From NCBI GenBank assembly GCA_018366035.1, contig JAGZIW010000010.1:1-64000 (forward strand): a stretch of 64,000 bases of DNA, read 5' to 3'. The notes beneath the pieces were generated by a model. That model ran no database searches. It was given only the letters and a program-made list of their open reading frames with translations, and was not told the DNA's origin. Source of the stretch: Butyricicoccus pullicaecorum. Lineage in GTDB: Bacteria > Bacillota > Clostridia > Oscillospirales > Butyricicoccaceae. Within the stretch, counting starts at the first letter, position 1. Each line of letters starts with the position of its first letter. Shown piece after piece: positions 42,704 through 51,488 of this stretch. Both the position numbers and the translations under genes were made by a program.

Positions 42704-42896
42704 GTTACTTCCTGACACAAAGAGTTCATCTGCGTGAAAGGTGCTGTTGAAATCTCACATGCCGCTCGGTTCTCTGGCACAATGCAGAAGCTTCTGCCTG
42801 TGTCTTGTTCCTGCAATGGTATTGTTTTCGAGAAATGTCCACAATCTGTGGATATATTTGCCGCACCCAAATCAGGAGTGCGGTATTTTTTATTTT
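42704..42896 (+). promoter_or_regulatory. Structured leader with terminator, candidate riboswitch or attenuator
   Basis: The leader contains a 14-bp perfect palindrome (42784-42797) extended by CACA/TGTG, a hairpin TCCACA-ATC-TGTGGA (42838-42852), a possible GTGA/TCAC helix near 42734-42757, and a terminal hairpin. CCTG near 42711 can pair with CAGG at 42873-42876 inside the terminator, offering an alternative fold. No T-box AGGGTGG element and no riboswitch class that I recognise is present. Confidence 0.6.
42861..42896 (+). terminator. Conditional terminator before the hyd operon
   Basis: CCGCAC/GTGCGG (42861-42866 with 42878-42883), 11-nt loop, then TATTTTTTATTTT. It ends directly at the AGGAG ribosome site of the first gene, so full termination would silence the operon. 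Confidence 0.78.
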
Positions 42897-42909
42897 AGGA
42901 GATCGACGC

Positions 42910-43176
42910 ATGGATACCAGAATTGCCGTCATGAGCATTATTGTGGAAAATCCCGAGATTGTGGAAAGCCTTAACAGCCTGCTCCATACATACAGCGATT
43001 ATATCATCGGACGTATGGGAATCCCTTATCGCACCAAAACACGAAAAATCAACATCATCAGCCTCGCATTAGATGCACCGCAGGACACCATTTCCTCTCT
43101 TGCAGGAAAGGTTGGCAAGCTGTCGGGCATCAGTGTGAAAACCGCTCTGTCCAACGTGGTGAACTATGACGCCTGA
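42910..43176 (+). CDS. Iron-only hydrogenase system regulator (TM1266 family)
   Basis: This 88-residue protein belongs to the TM1266-type ferredoxin-like family that accompanies [FeFe]-hydrogenase maturation genes and is annotated as a putative regulator. MDTRIAVMSIIVEN, GIPYRTKTRKINIISLAL and LSGISVKTALSNV are typical. The start at 42910 follows AGGAG by 8 nt and the leader terminator. It overlaps hydE by 11 nt. Its biochemical role is not known. Confidence 0.88.
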   Translation: MDTRIAVMSIIVENPEIVESLNSLLHTYSDYIIGRMGIPYRTKTRKINIISLALDAPQDTISSLAGKVGKLSGISVKTALSNVVNYDA

Positions 43177-44215
43177 AACCAAAAATCTAATTGAAACATT
43201 GGCAGTTCAGCACTCGCTCCCGCAAGCAGCCTATCAAAGGCTTGTGGAGTCCTATGACAGTGAGGCTGCTGCATTTGCTGCACAACTTGCAAGACAGGCA
43301 GCGCAGCAATCCTACGGCAAGACCGTCTTTATCCGTGGCCTTATCGAAATCAGCAACATTTGTAAAAACGACTGTCTGTACTGCGGAATCCGCCGCAGCA
43401 ATCACGCCTGCTCACGCTATCGCCTCACGCCGGAGGAAATCCTAGCCTGCACACAGGAGGGGTATGCCCTTGGATTTCGCACCTTCGTCATGCAGGGCGG
43501 TGAAGATGGCTGGTTTACCGATGATGTGCTTTGCGCGCTCATTCGTTCTATCAAAGCCCAGTATCCAGACTGCGCCATTACCCTCTCGCTCGGAGAGCGC
43601 AGCAGAGAAAGTTATCAAAAGCTCCGCGAATCTGGCGCTGACCGCTACCTCTTGCGCCATGAAACGGCAGACCCTGTGCATTATCACGCGCTGCATTCTG
43701 AAGAAATGTCTTTCGAGCATCGCATGAACTGCCTCAAAACACTCAAAAGCCTCGGGTTCCAGACTGGCTGTGGGTTCATGGTCGGCTCTCCCCATCAGAC
43801 AACCGCACACATCGCAAGGGATTTGAAATTTATAGAGACCTTTTACCCTGCCATGTGCGGCATTGGCCCGTTTATTCCGCATGCAGACACGCCGTTTCGC
43901 AAGGAGCCCGCTGGCAGCGCCGATCTTACCTGCTTTTTATTATCACTCGTTCGGCTGATCCACCCCAAACTGCTGCTCCCTGCAACAACGGCTCTTGGCT
44001 CGGTCGAGCAGAATGGCCGTGAGCGCGGCATTTTAAGCGGTGCAAATGTCATTATGCCAAACTTATCTCCCGTGAATGTGCGGGATAAATACATGCTTTA
44101 TAATAACAAACTTTCCAGTGGTCCCGAAGCTGCGCAAAACCTGAAAGAGTTGAGAGCACGTATGGAAGCCATTGGCTATGAAATCGTTGTTGACCGTGGC
44201 GACAGCAAACAATAA
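43166..44215 (+). CDS. hydE: [FeFe]-hydrogenase maturase HydE (radical SAM)
   Basis: HydE is a radical-SAM enzyme that works after HydG in building the diiron subcluster of [FeFe] hydrogenase. The 349-residue protein has the CX3CX2C cluster site C66-C70-C73 (CKNDCLYC) in a TIM-barrel core and a BATS-like C-terminal region. FVMQGGEDGWFTD and GFMVGSPHQT are typical. It overlaps the preceding regulator gene and is followed 15 bp on by hydG. Confidence 0.95.
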   Translation: MTPETKNLIETLAVQHSLPQAAYQRLVESYDSEAAAFAAQLARQAAQQSYGKTVFIRGLIEISNICKNDCLYCGIRRSNHACSRYRLTPEEILACTQEGYALGFRTFVMQGGEDGWFTDDVLCALIRSIKAQYPDCAITLSLGERSRESYQKLRESGADRYLLRHETADPVHYHALHSEEMSFEHRMNCLKTLKSLGFQTGCGFMVGSPHQTTAHIARDLKFIETFYPAMCGIGPFIPHADTPFRKEPAGSADLTCFLLSLVRLIHPKLLLPATTALGSVEQNGRERGILSGANVIMPNLSPVNVRDKYMLYNNKLSSGPEAAQNLKELRARMEAIGYEIVVDRGDSKQ

Positions 44216-44230
44216 GGAGAAAAAAAGATT

Positions 44231-45679
44231 ATGACAGCTTATAATCCCAAGTCCCTCAAGGCAGAGGAGTTTATCAGCGATGAGGAAATCCGCGCAACCT
44301 TGTCCTATGCCGAAGAAAATAAAAATAATGATGCGCTCATTGATGAAATTCTGGACAAAGCCCGCCCCAAGAAAACCAAAACTGGTTACCACTGTGCAGG
44401 ACTCACCCATCGAGAGGCCTCCGTACTGCTTGCCTGTGAAAATCCGGACAAGATTCAGGAAATATACAAAATCGCACAGGAAATCAAGCTGGCGTTTTAC
44501 GGCAACCGTATTGTCATTTTTGCGCCGCTCTATCTATCCAATTATTGCATCAATGGCTGCGTTTACTGTCCTTATCATGCAAAAAACAAGCATATTGCCC
44601 GAAAGAAGCTGACACAGGACGAGATTCGCGCCGAGGTTCTGGCACTTCAGGACATGGGGCACAAGCGCCTCGCCATCGAAACGGGCGAGGATCCTACAAA
44701 CTGCCCCATTGAATATGTGCTGGAGAGCATCAAAACCATTTACAGCGTACATCACAAAAACGGAGATATCCGTCGTGTAAATGTCAACATTGCCGCAACA
44801 ACCGTGGAGAATTACCGCAAGCTCAAGGAAGCCGGCATCGGTACCTATATCCTCTTTCAGGAAACCTATCATAAGGAGAGCTACGAAGCGCTGCACCCAA
44901 CCGGACCCAAGCACAACTATGCGTACCATACAGAGGCAATGGATCGTGCTATGGAGGGCGGTATTGACGATGTTGGTCTTGGTGTTTTATTTGGTCTGGA
45001 GCGCTACAAATATGAATTTGCCGGTCTTTTGATGCATGCAGAGCATTTGGAAGCCGTGCATGGCGTCGGGCCGCATACCATCAGCGTTCCTCGTCTCAAG
45101 CGTGCAGATGATATCGACCCTGATACCTTCGATAATGGCATTGATGACGATACCTTTGCAAAAATCGTTGCCTGTATCCGTCTCGCCGTCCCCTATACCG
45201 GCATGATTGTTTCCACGAGAGAATCCGAAGCTGTACGAACCCGACTTTTGAATCTTGGCATTTCTCAGGCAAGCGGTGCCTCCCGCACCTCAGTCGGCGG
45301 CTATACAGAAGAAGAGCGCCCACATGATTCCGAGCAGTTCGATGTATCTGACCAGCGCACACTCGACGAGGTGGTACGCTGGCTCATGGAAAACAACCAT
45401 ATTCCGTCCTTCTGTACCGCCTGCTATCGCATGGGGCGTACCGGCGACCGCTTTATGAGCCTGTGCAAATCCGGACAAATCCTGAACTGCTGCCACCCCA
45501 ATGCGCTCATGACCCTTTCCGAATACCTTGAGGACTATGCCTCCCCCGAAACAAAGCAGCTGGGTTATGAAGTCATCGAGCGAGAGCTTCAAAAGATCCC
45601 TCATGAAAAAGTACACGACATCGCTGCACAGAATATTGCAGATATCCGCAGCTCCAACCGCCGCGATTTTAATTTTTAA
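44231..45679 (+). CDS. hydG: [FeFe]-hydrogenase maturase HydG (tyrosine lyase)
   Basis: HydG cleaves tyrosine to make CO and cyanide and assembles an Fe(CO)2(CN) synthon. The 482-residue protein has the radical-SAM site C106-C110-C113 (CINGCVYC) and the second, C-terminal cluster motif CX2CX22C (CTAC...CC near residue 395). GGxxxR-like SASRTSVGG-type residues lie before it. AAGGAGAAAAAAA precedes the ATG. It sits between hydE and hydF. Confidence 0.97.
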   Translation: MTAYNPKSLKAEEFISDEEIRATLSYAEENKNNDALIDEILDKARPKKTKTGYHCAGLTHREASVLLACENPDKIQEIYKIAQEIKLAFYGNRIVIFAPLYLSNYCINGCVYCPYHAKNKHIARKKLTQDEIRAEVLALQDMGHKRLAIETGEDPTNCPIEYVLESIKTIYSVHHKNGDIRRVNVNIAATTVENYRKLKEAGIGTYILFQETYHKESYEALHPTGPKHNYAYHTEAMDRAMEGGIDDVGLGVLFGLERYKYEFAGLLMHAEHLEAVHGVGPHTISVPRLKRADDIDPDTFDNGIDDDTFAKIVACIRLAVPYTGMIVSTRESEAVRTRLLNLGISQASGASRTSVGGYTEEERPHDSEQFDVSDQRTLDEVVRWLMENNHIPSFCTACYRMGRTGDRFMSLCKSGQILNCCHPNALMTLSEYLEDYASPETKQLGYEVIERELQKIPHEKVHDIAAQNIADIRSSNRRDFNF

Positions 45680-45711
45680 CCCATGCTGTACAGGCAAACA
45701 GGAGGTCTGTT

Positions 45712-46914
45712 ATGAGTCTTAACGATACCACAAACTCTGAGCGTATTCATATTGCTTTCTTTGGGCTTCGCAATGCCGGAAAATCCAGTCTGGTCAATGC
45801 ACTCACCGGTCAGGAACTTGCGGTCGTGTCCGATGTCAAGGGTACAACGACCGATCCGGTGAAGAAGGCAATGGAATTGCTCCCGCTGGGTCCGGTTCTC
45901 ATAATCGACACTGCCGGTCTGGACGATACTGGCGAACTGGGTGCACTGCGTATCCAGAAAACGTATCAGGTGCTGCATCAAACTGATATTGCCGTGCTGG
46001 TTGTAGACGCTTGTGTTGGTCTGTCTGAACAGGACAAATCACTTCTTGCGCGCTTCGCAGCGCGTAAGCTGCCCTATCTTGTCGTCTGGAACAAAATCGA
46101 TTTGTTGGAAAACCGCCCTGTATGCAAGCAAAATGAAATTTGTGTGAGTACGGTCACCGGAGAAGGCATACACCAGCTTAAAGAGCAGCTCGGCACTTTT
46201 CATAATAAAAAGGAGTCGGAAAAGCGTATTGTTGCTGATTTACTGGCTCCAAAGGACATTGTCGTACTGGTCATTCCCATTGACGAGTCCGCCCCCAAGG
46301 GCAGACTGATTTTGCCGCAGCAGCAAACCATTCGGGATATTCTAGATGCCAGATGCACAGTCGTATCCTGTCGGGATACCGAGCTGACCGATACCCTGCA
46401 TGCACTCAAGGAAAAGCCAAGGCTGGTCATCACCGATTCACAGGCATTTGGACGTGTATCCCGTGATATTCCACCGGATATCCTGCTCACCTCCTTTTCC
46501 ATTCTATTTGCACGGTATAAAGGAGAACTCGTTCCTCTCGTACAGGCGGCAGCCAAGCTGTCTGCGCTGAAAGATGGTGATCACATTCTGATTTCTGAGG
46601 GCTGTACCCATCATCGTCAATGCGGAGATATCGGAACGGTCAAAATCCCGCATTGGATTGAGGAATTTTCTGGTGTAAAGCCCCGATATACCTTTACCTC
46701 CGGCGGTGAATTCCCCGAAAATCTGGAGGATTATGCCTTGATTGTACATTGCGGCGGCTGTATACTCAACGAAAAGGAAATGAAACACCGGATCCATGCC
46801 GCTTCCGTATCCGGTGTGCCCATTGTCAATTATGGGATTGCCATCGCACACATGCACGGCATCTTAGCGCGCAGTCTGGAAGTTTTTCCAGAGGTTCTTG
46901 CCCTGCTGAACTAG
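45712..46914 (+). CDS. hydF: [FeFe]-hydrogenase maturase HydF (GTPase scaffold)
   Basis: HydF carries the assembled diiron subcluster to the hydrogenase. The 400-residue protein has a TrmE-type GTPase domain with P-loop GLRNAGKS (18-25), DTAGLDD and NKID, then a dimerisation domain and a C-terminal Fe-S domain with CTHHRQ and HCGGC supplying cluster ligands. AGGAGG precedes the ATG. HydA itself, the hydrogenase, is not in the window. Confidence 0.96.
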   Translation: MSLNDTTNSERIHIAFFGLRNAGKSSLVNALTGQELAVVSDVKGTTTDPVKKAMELLPLGPVLIIDTAGLDDTGELGALRIQKTYQVLHQTDIAVLVVDACVGLSEQDKSLLARFAARKLPYLVVWNKIDLLENRPVCKQNEICVSTVTGEGIHQLKEQLGTFHNKKESEKRIVADLLAPKDIVVLVIPIDESAPKGRLILPQQQTIRDILDARCTVVSCRDTELTDTLHALKEKPRLVITDSQAFGRVSRDIPPDILLTSFSILFARYKGELVPLVQAAAKLSALKDGDHILISEGCTHHRQCGDIGTVKIPHWIEEFSGVKPRYTFTSGGEFPENLEDYALIVHCGGCILNEKEMKHRIHAASVSGVPIVNYGIAIAHMHGILARSLEVFPEVLALLN

Positions 46915-47013
46915 CTTTTTCAAAATTTCTCCCTGTTTCTCTATCATTAGAAAATCTCTCGAAAGACTACAGTTTTTTCGATGTGTCCGCCGCGCAAAGC
47001 GTTCTGGACGCAG

Positions 47014-47055
47014 AATGCCCGAAACCGCACATCGATGCGCGGTTTCGGGCATTTT
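47014..47055 (+). terminator. Terminator of the hyd operon
   Basis: A perfect 15-bp stem, AATGCCCGAAACCGC with its complement (47014-47028 with 47039-47053), followed by a short T-run, about 100 bp after hydF. The stretch 46915-47013 holds nothing else I can identify. Confidence 0.82.
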
Positions 47056-47147
47056 GCTGTCTCAAAAGCCGCATACAGGTCACGACTTTTTATAGAATTT
47101 TATGTGTGTCATAAGAATGAAATACTTTCAGTCTGAAACACAAAGCC

Positions 47148-47176
47148 TTTTGACTTGTCATACCGTTTATGCTAGT
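47148..47176 (+). promoter_or_regulatory. Promoter of the SLOG gene
   Basis: TTGACT (47148-47153), a 17-bp spacer ending TGC, and TAGTAT (47171-47176). Confidence 0.7.
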
Positions 47177-47220
47177 ATATTATTACCGAACAAAATTTCG
47201 TTTGCAAAGGAGACGGTTCT

Positions 47221-47745
47221 ATGCTCCATGAATTTTCCATGACCCGTGCACACACCTGCTGCTTTACCGGCAGCCGTCCCTCCAAGCTTGGATTCGACTG
47301 GCAGGCGCAGCCCTATATTTTAGAAATGCTGCGCCGCGATTTACGCGCTGCAATTGTCCGCGCAATCAAGCAGGACTATACCCATTTCATTACGGGTATG
47401 AGCCAAGGTTTTGATTTGTGGGCAGCAGAGGAGGTGCTCAAGCTGCAGCAGGAATATCCACAGATTGAGCTTGTCTGCGCACTTCCGTTTCCCGAAATGG
47501 CAAAAAAGTGGCCCGATTATTGGCGCCGCCTATTCGACGCCGCCTATACCGGCAATATTATCTGCACCATCGCACCCGCCTATCGGCAAAGCTGTTATCT
47601 CGAACGCGACCGCTTTATGGTCGAGCAGTCCAGCCGTGTGATTTGCTGGTATACTGGCAACCGAGGCGGCACACAGTATACCCACAATTACGCCAAACAG
47701 CATGGCTGCCATATTGAAAACATCTATCGGGATCACATGTTATGA
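47221..47745 (+). CDS. SLOG-domain protein (YpsA/DUF1273 type)
   Basis: The 174-residue protein has FTGSRP near the N-terminus, FITGMSQGFDLWAAE in the middle, and YLERDRFMVEQSS and NRGGTQYT later, the arrangement of the YpsA group of SLOG Rossmann folds. SLOG proteins are thought to bind nucleotides or related ligands; YpsA of Bacillus affects cell division and stress. AAAGGAGA precedes the ATG. It converges on the serine hydrolase gene with a 6-bp overlap of the ends. Confidence 0.88.
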   Translation: MLHEFSMTRAHTCCFTGSRPSKLGFDWQAQPYILEMLRRDLRAAIVRAIKQDYTHFITGMSQGFDLWAAEEVLKLQQEYPQIELVCALPFPEMAKKWPDYWRRLFDAAYTGNIICTIAPAYRQSCYLERDRFMVEQSSRVICWYTGNRGGTQYTHNYAKQHGCHIENIYRDHML

Positions 47746-49803
47746 AAAATCCAAATCGATGCGTGCACCCGCCGGACCTGCAACATATAAATATCCATCT
47801 TTTTGCAAGGTAACTGTATTTTTTCCTGTCACAGCACTTTGATTCAATGCCATGCCTTTGGCATCATATAACACAAACCCACTTTTGTCCGGCATGGTGA
47901 CCGTCATGGTCTTACCATGCAGTGCCTCGCCGATTTGGAACCATCTGCCATATCCATTTTGCGGAATGGTAAGATGTGCATGGCTCCCACCAGCATACAG
48001 ACTGGGCAGCTTGCTCGCATCTATGAAAACTGCATCACTTGCCTGCATATATTCCGTCCCGTTATCTGTAAAAAAGGTATAGTCTGTCAAATCGCGTCCG
48101 GCTGTCATAGGGATCTCCACAACCGCCCGTGCCGTATTGGCATCTGTGATTTGATTTCCCGCAAGGTATCCGCCAAGCGATTCCTCTATGCCAATTGCTG
48201 CAGCCGGCAATACAGAAAGTGCCTCGGAATTATAGGCTGCATCAACCTGTACATACAGCTTTCCATTTCTCTCCTGCCAAGCCTGCTTTGCCGACTGCGG
48301 CATTGCGTAGTCTGCAAGCTTTTGGGCAGCATACACCGTACTATCGGATTCTCCGACATCGGGCACAATTGTGCGGGATCGTGCGACCAGATAAACCTTA
48401 TCCTTCTGTTCAAGGAAGCTATATTCAGACGCACCTGTTTCATCTCTAAATTTTCCATCTCCAATATATACCAGCTGTTCTTTTGCTGTCAGATCATAGG
48501 CATTGGCAATATTGAGTGTTTCTTTTTCATCAAAATACACGCGATATAGCATACCCTGCCCTGTATATTTGCCTTCGTACGCGGAAAAATCGTGATCCAG
48601 CGGCTTTATTGGTGCTGCCTCAAGGGGAGCCGGCGGCAGGATCTCATCAATTTGTCCATTCTTTTTGAGTTCTTCCAAAATAAGCTGGGTCGCAACCATA
48701 CTGTTATACAAGCTGGAACCGCCAGAGGTCAACACTGCTGCACTCAGCTTGTGCTCTGGCAGTACAATGAACTGTGCGTGCATTTGCAGGGTATCACCGC
48801 CCTTACATACCGCCTTGATTCCATAGGTATCAAACGGGCTAAGGAAAACGGCGTCCCAACCCAAACCATATCCGACTGTATTCGCACAATCCGGCAGCCA
48901 TTGCCCTCTTAAATATTCCTTTTCCATCGTTGCCTTACGGGAGTTTTCTGACAAAATCTTACTTTCTCCTGTAAAGATCTGTCCAAAGCGGCACAAATCT
49001 TCTGCTGTGGAATAAATACCGCCTGTACCAATCAGCTGTGTCATTTCCACCGGCAATTCCTGCTGTGGATTGACCGCATCATAAATCCGTGCGACTTGCT
49101 TCTCATCGAAAGAATCGAGCGGTGTATAGGTATGTGTCATTCCCAGCGGCTCTAACAAATTTTCATGGATATAATCTGTAAAGCTTTGACCGGAGACCCG
49201 CTCGACAATCATTTCTGCCAATGTAAACCCATCATTACAGTACACAGAAAATGCGCCCGGGTCTGCCTTGAGCCGCTGTGTTTTGAGATCTGCAAGCAGC
49301 GAGGTATAAGCCTGTCGATTTTCACGGTCTCCCGCTAAAAATCCATTATTCAGATTGCTCCCCATCAGTCCAGAGGAATGGTTGAGCAGCATACGCACTG
49401 TGATCTTGCGATACCGTTCATCTTTCATTTCGAAATCCGGCAGATAAGTCGTAACCGGTTCATCTAACCGAATCTTTCCCGCATCAACCAGCTGCATCAC
49501 AGCAGCAGTCGTAAACATTTTGCTGGTTGAGCCAATTCCATAAAGCGTATCTGCGGTGAGCGCACGATTTTCCTGCTTGCTGTACACACCTGCCTGCCCG
49601 CTCTGTACGATTTTTTGGTCATACATCACTGCATACTGCACACTGGTCACACCATACTTATCAACAAGTGCCTGTGCACGGGCTGCACCTGTCACACTTG
49701 GATCTGTCAATATATTATCCTCTGCCGCAAATGCAGGCGTTGCAGGAAGCATGAGCAGCGCAGAAAGCAGCAGCCCACAGATCCTTTTTGTCAATCGTCT
49801 CAT
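47740..49803 (-). CDS. Secreted serine beta-lactamase-like hydrolase
   Basis: The 687-residue protein has a signal peptide (to about AFA-A at 25-27) and a class C beta-lactamase/D-Ala-D-Ala carboxypeptidase fold (about 35-390) with SxxK at 92-95 (STSK) and YCN at 187-189. A C-terminal region of about 290 residues, beta-rich, was not recognised. Esterase, peptidase or penicillin-recognising activity are all possible. GGAAGAGAG lies before the ATG. It has its own promoter behind the dhuI terminator. Confidence 0.86.
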   Translation of the reverse strand: MRRLTKRICGLLLSALLMLPATPAFAAEDNILTDPSVTGAARAQALVDKYGVTSVQYAVMYDQKIVQSGQAGVYSKQENRALTADTLYGIGSTSKMFTTAAVMQLVDAGKIRLDEPVTTYLPDFEMKDERYRKITVRMLLNHSSGLMGSNLNNGFLAGDRENRQAYTSLLADLKTQRLKADPGAFSVYCNDGFTLAEMIVERVSGQSFTDYIHENLLEPLGMTHTYTPLDSFDEKQVARIYDAVNPQQELPVEMTQLIGTGGIYSTAEDLCRFGQIFTGESKILSENSRKATMEKEYLRGQWLPDCANTVGYGLGWDAVFLSPFDTYGIKAVCKGGDTLQMHAQFIVLPEHKLSAAVLTSGGSSLYNSMVATQLILEELKKNGQIDEILPPAPLEAAPIKPLDHDFSAYEGKYTGQGMLYRVYFDEKETLNIANAYDLTAKEQLVYIGDGKFRDETGASEYSFLEQKDKVYLVARSRTIVPDVGESDSTVYAAQKLADYAMPQSAKQAWQERNGKLYVQVDAAYNSEALSVLPAAAIGIEESLGGYLAGNQITDANTARAVVEIPMTAGRDLTDYTFFTDNGTEYMQASDAVFIDASKLPSLYAGGSHAHLTIPQNGYGRWFQIGEALHGKTMTVTMPDKSGFVLYDAKGMALNQSAVTGKNTVTLQKDGYLYVAGPAGARIDLDFS

Positions 49804-49843
49804 TACTCTCTTCCTTTCGATATATAAAAGATTTTATGCCTAA

Positions 49844-49872
49844 ACAATACGCTTGTGCCCTGCATTTGTCAA
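49844..49872 (-). promoter_or_regulatory. Promoter of the serine hydrolase gene
   Basis: TTGACA (49872-49867), a 17-bp spacer and TATTGT (49849-49844) on the minus strand. Confidence 0.75.
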
Positions 49873-49936
49873 GCACAAAGAAACAGTATTTTACACCCAT
49901 AGCGCACATAAAATTCTGTAGTTTTTCGGCAAACTC

Positions 49937-49970
49937 AAAAAAGACAGTTCCAAACCGAACTGTCTTTTTT
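49937..49970. terminator. Bidirectional terminator after dhuI
   Basis: A 13-bp stem, AAAAAAGACAGTT/AACTGTCTTTTTT with an 8-nt loop. On the minus strand it ends the aldolase-dhuD-dhuI operon. Confidence 0.9.
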
Positions 49971-49999
49971 GATTTCTTCTCTATGTTAAAGCGTATCAC

Positions 50000-50632
50000 T
50001 TAGAGAGACTTGAGATAATCTGCAATTTCATCATTCTTGCAGTTTGCATAGAAATACTCTGCAAAATGCTTGCCTGAAATGGTTTCCTTGAGGAACTCCT
50101 GATCGATTTCCTTCAGAATCTGCATGATTGGCTTATGGGTCACAAGCTTCACTCCGTCTAGGATCTTCTTGTTTCTCTGCTCCGGCTCTCTTCTCTCCTT
50201 CGGGTATCCGCCGCCGAACGGCTCGGAGAACAGCTTTGCAAAGGTATCGCGCAGATTGATTTCTGCACCCCAGCCAAAGCTCTGTGCAAACGGCATTGCA
50301 ATACAATTGCCATCATTTACCTGACCGAACAGATAAGCATCGAGTGGGTTTGTAATATGTCCGCACAGCACATTCGGGAAGGAGTTGCAGGCGAGCATTG
50401 CACCTTGACCGGTACCACAGCCGGTTACAACGAAATCGACTGCACCGCTGGACAGCAGGATACTTGCCAGCAGACCATTCTTTACATAAGTCAGCTGTGT
50501 TTCATCATCAGCAGAATACATGCCGTAATTAAACACCGTATGCCCTGCCTTCTGTGCTTCTTCATTCAAAACCTCAAAAATCTGCGCGTTTTTTGCCGCC
50601 TGAGAGTTTTCATTGATCAGTGCAATTTTCAT
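50000..50632 (-). CDS. dhuI: RpiB/LacAB-family isomerase, probable DhuI
   Basis: The 210-residue protein has the RpiB fold signature TGCGTGQGAML and belongs to the sugar-phosphate isomerase family used as DhuI in glycosaminoglycan pathways, where it isomerises 4-deoxy-L-threo-5-hexosulose-uronate to 3-deoxy-D-glycero-2,5-hexodiulosonate (the KduI reaction). Context supports this: dhuD precedes it and ugl is in the same regulon. Typical RpiB is about 150 residues, so the C-terminal extension also fits DhuI. Assignment rests on context as much as sequence. Confidence 0.82.
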   Translation of the reverse strand: MKIALINENSQAAKNAQIFEVLNEEAQKAGHTVFNYGMYSADDETQLTYVKNGLLASILLSSGAVDFVVTGCGTGQGAMLACNSFPNVLCGHITNPLDAYLFGQVNDGNCIAMPFAQSFGWGAEINLRDTFAKLFSEPFGGGYPKERREPEQRNKKILDGVKLVTHKPIMQILKEIDQEFLKETISGKHFAEYFYANCKNDEIADYLKSL

Positions 50633-50654
50633 AATTTATATATCCTCCCTTTGC

Positions 50655-51458
50655 TTATTCCGGCTGCTTTCCAATATATGCCAGAATACCGCCATCTACA
50701 TACAGTACATGACCGTTTACAAAATCACTTGCATCACTTGCAAGGAATACAGCAGGACCCATCAAATCCTCTGCCTCACCCCAGCGTGCAGCCGGTGTCT
50801 TTGCAATAATGAACTGGTCAAACGGGTGACGAGAGCCATCTGGCTGGATCTCACGCAGCGGCGCTGTCTGTGGTGTTGCAATGTAGCCCGGGCCAATGCC
50901 GTTGCACTGGATATTGTGACCGCCAAACTCGCTGCAAATATTGCGGGTCAGCATTTTCAGTCCGCCCTTTGCTGCTGCATAAGCGCTTACGGTCTCACGA
51001 CCCAGCTCAGACATCATGGAGCAAATGTTGATGATCTTACCGTGACCCTTTTTGATCATGCTCGGCAGAACAGCCTTGGACATGATGAAAGGACCATTGA
51101 GGTCGATATCGATTACCTGACGGAAATCCTTTGCGCTCATTTCGAGCATTGGGGTACGCTTAATGATACCTGCATTGTTTACAAGGATATCAATGACACC
51201 AACTTCTTTTTCGATCTTTGCAATAAGCTCGGCAACAGCGTCCTCATTGGTGACGTCGCATACATAGCCATGCGCCTTGATGCCCTCTGCCTCATAGGCA
51301 GCCATGCCCTTTGCAACCAATTCCGAATTGATATCATTAAATACAATGGTCGCACCAGCCTTTGCATATGCAGTTGCAATTGCAAAGCCAATTCCATAAG
51401 ATGCACCTGTAATAAGAGCGATCTTACCGTTCAGTGAAAACTTTTCCATATCAAACAT
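50655..51458 (-). CDS. dhuD: SDR dehydrogenase, probable DhuD/KduD
   Basis: The 267-residue short-chain dehydrogenase has the cofactor motif TGASYGIGFAIA, NNAGI and the catalytic Ser, YxxxK (SAYAAAKGG). By context it interconverts 3-deoxy-D-glycero-2,5-hexodiulosonate and 2-keto-3-deoxygluconate (KDG). The ATG at 51458 is favoured; a GTG at 51485 gives nine more residues. It lies between the aldolase-like gene and dhuI. Confidence 0.84.
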   Translation of the reverse strand: MFDMEKFSLNGKIALITGASYGIGFAIATAYAKAGATIVFNDINSELVAKGMAAYEAEGIKAHGYVCDVTNEDAVAELIAKIEKEVGVIDILVNNAGIIKRTPMLEMSAKDFRQVIDIDLNGPFIMSKAVLPSMIKKGHGKIINICSMMSELGRETVSAYAAAKGGLKMLTRNICSEFGGHNIQCNGIGPGYIATPQTAPLREIQPDGSRHPFDQFIIAKTPAARWGEAEDLMGPAVFLASDASDFVNGHVLYVDGGILAYIGKQPE

Positions 51459-51488
51459 AATTGATTTCCATTCCTTTCTGAACACAAA

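Noticed and set aside
42704..42896. T-box leader for the hyd operon
   Set aside because: No AGGGTGG antiterminator element or specifier loop, and the downstream genes are not amino-acid related.
47014..47055. REP-like palindromic repeat
   Set aside because: The 15-bp stem is single copy in the window and lies where an operon terminator is expected.
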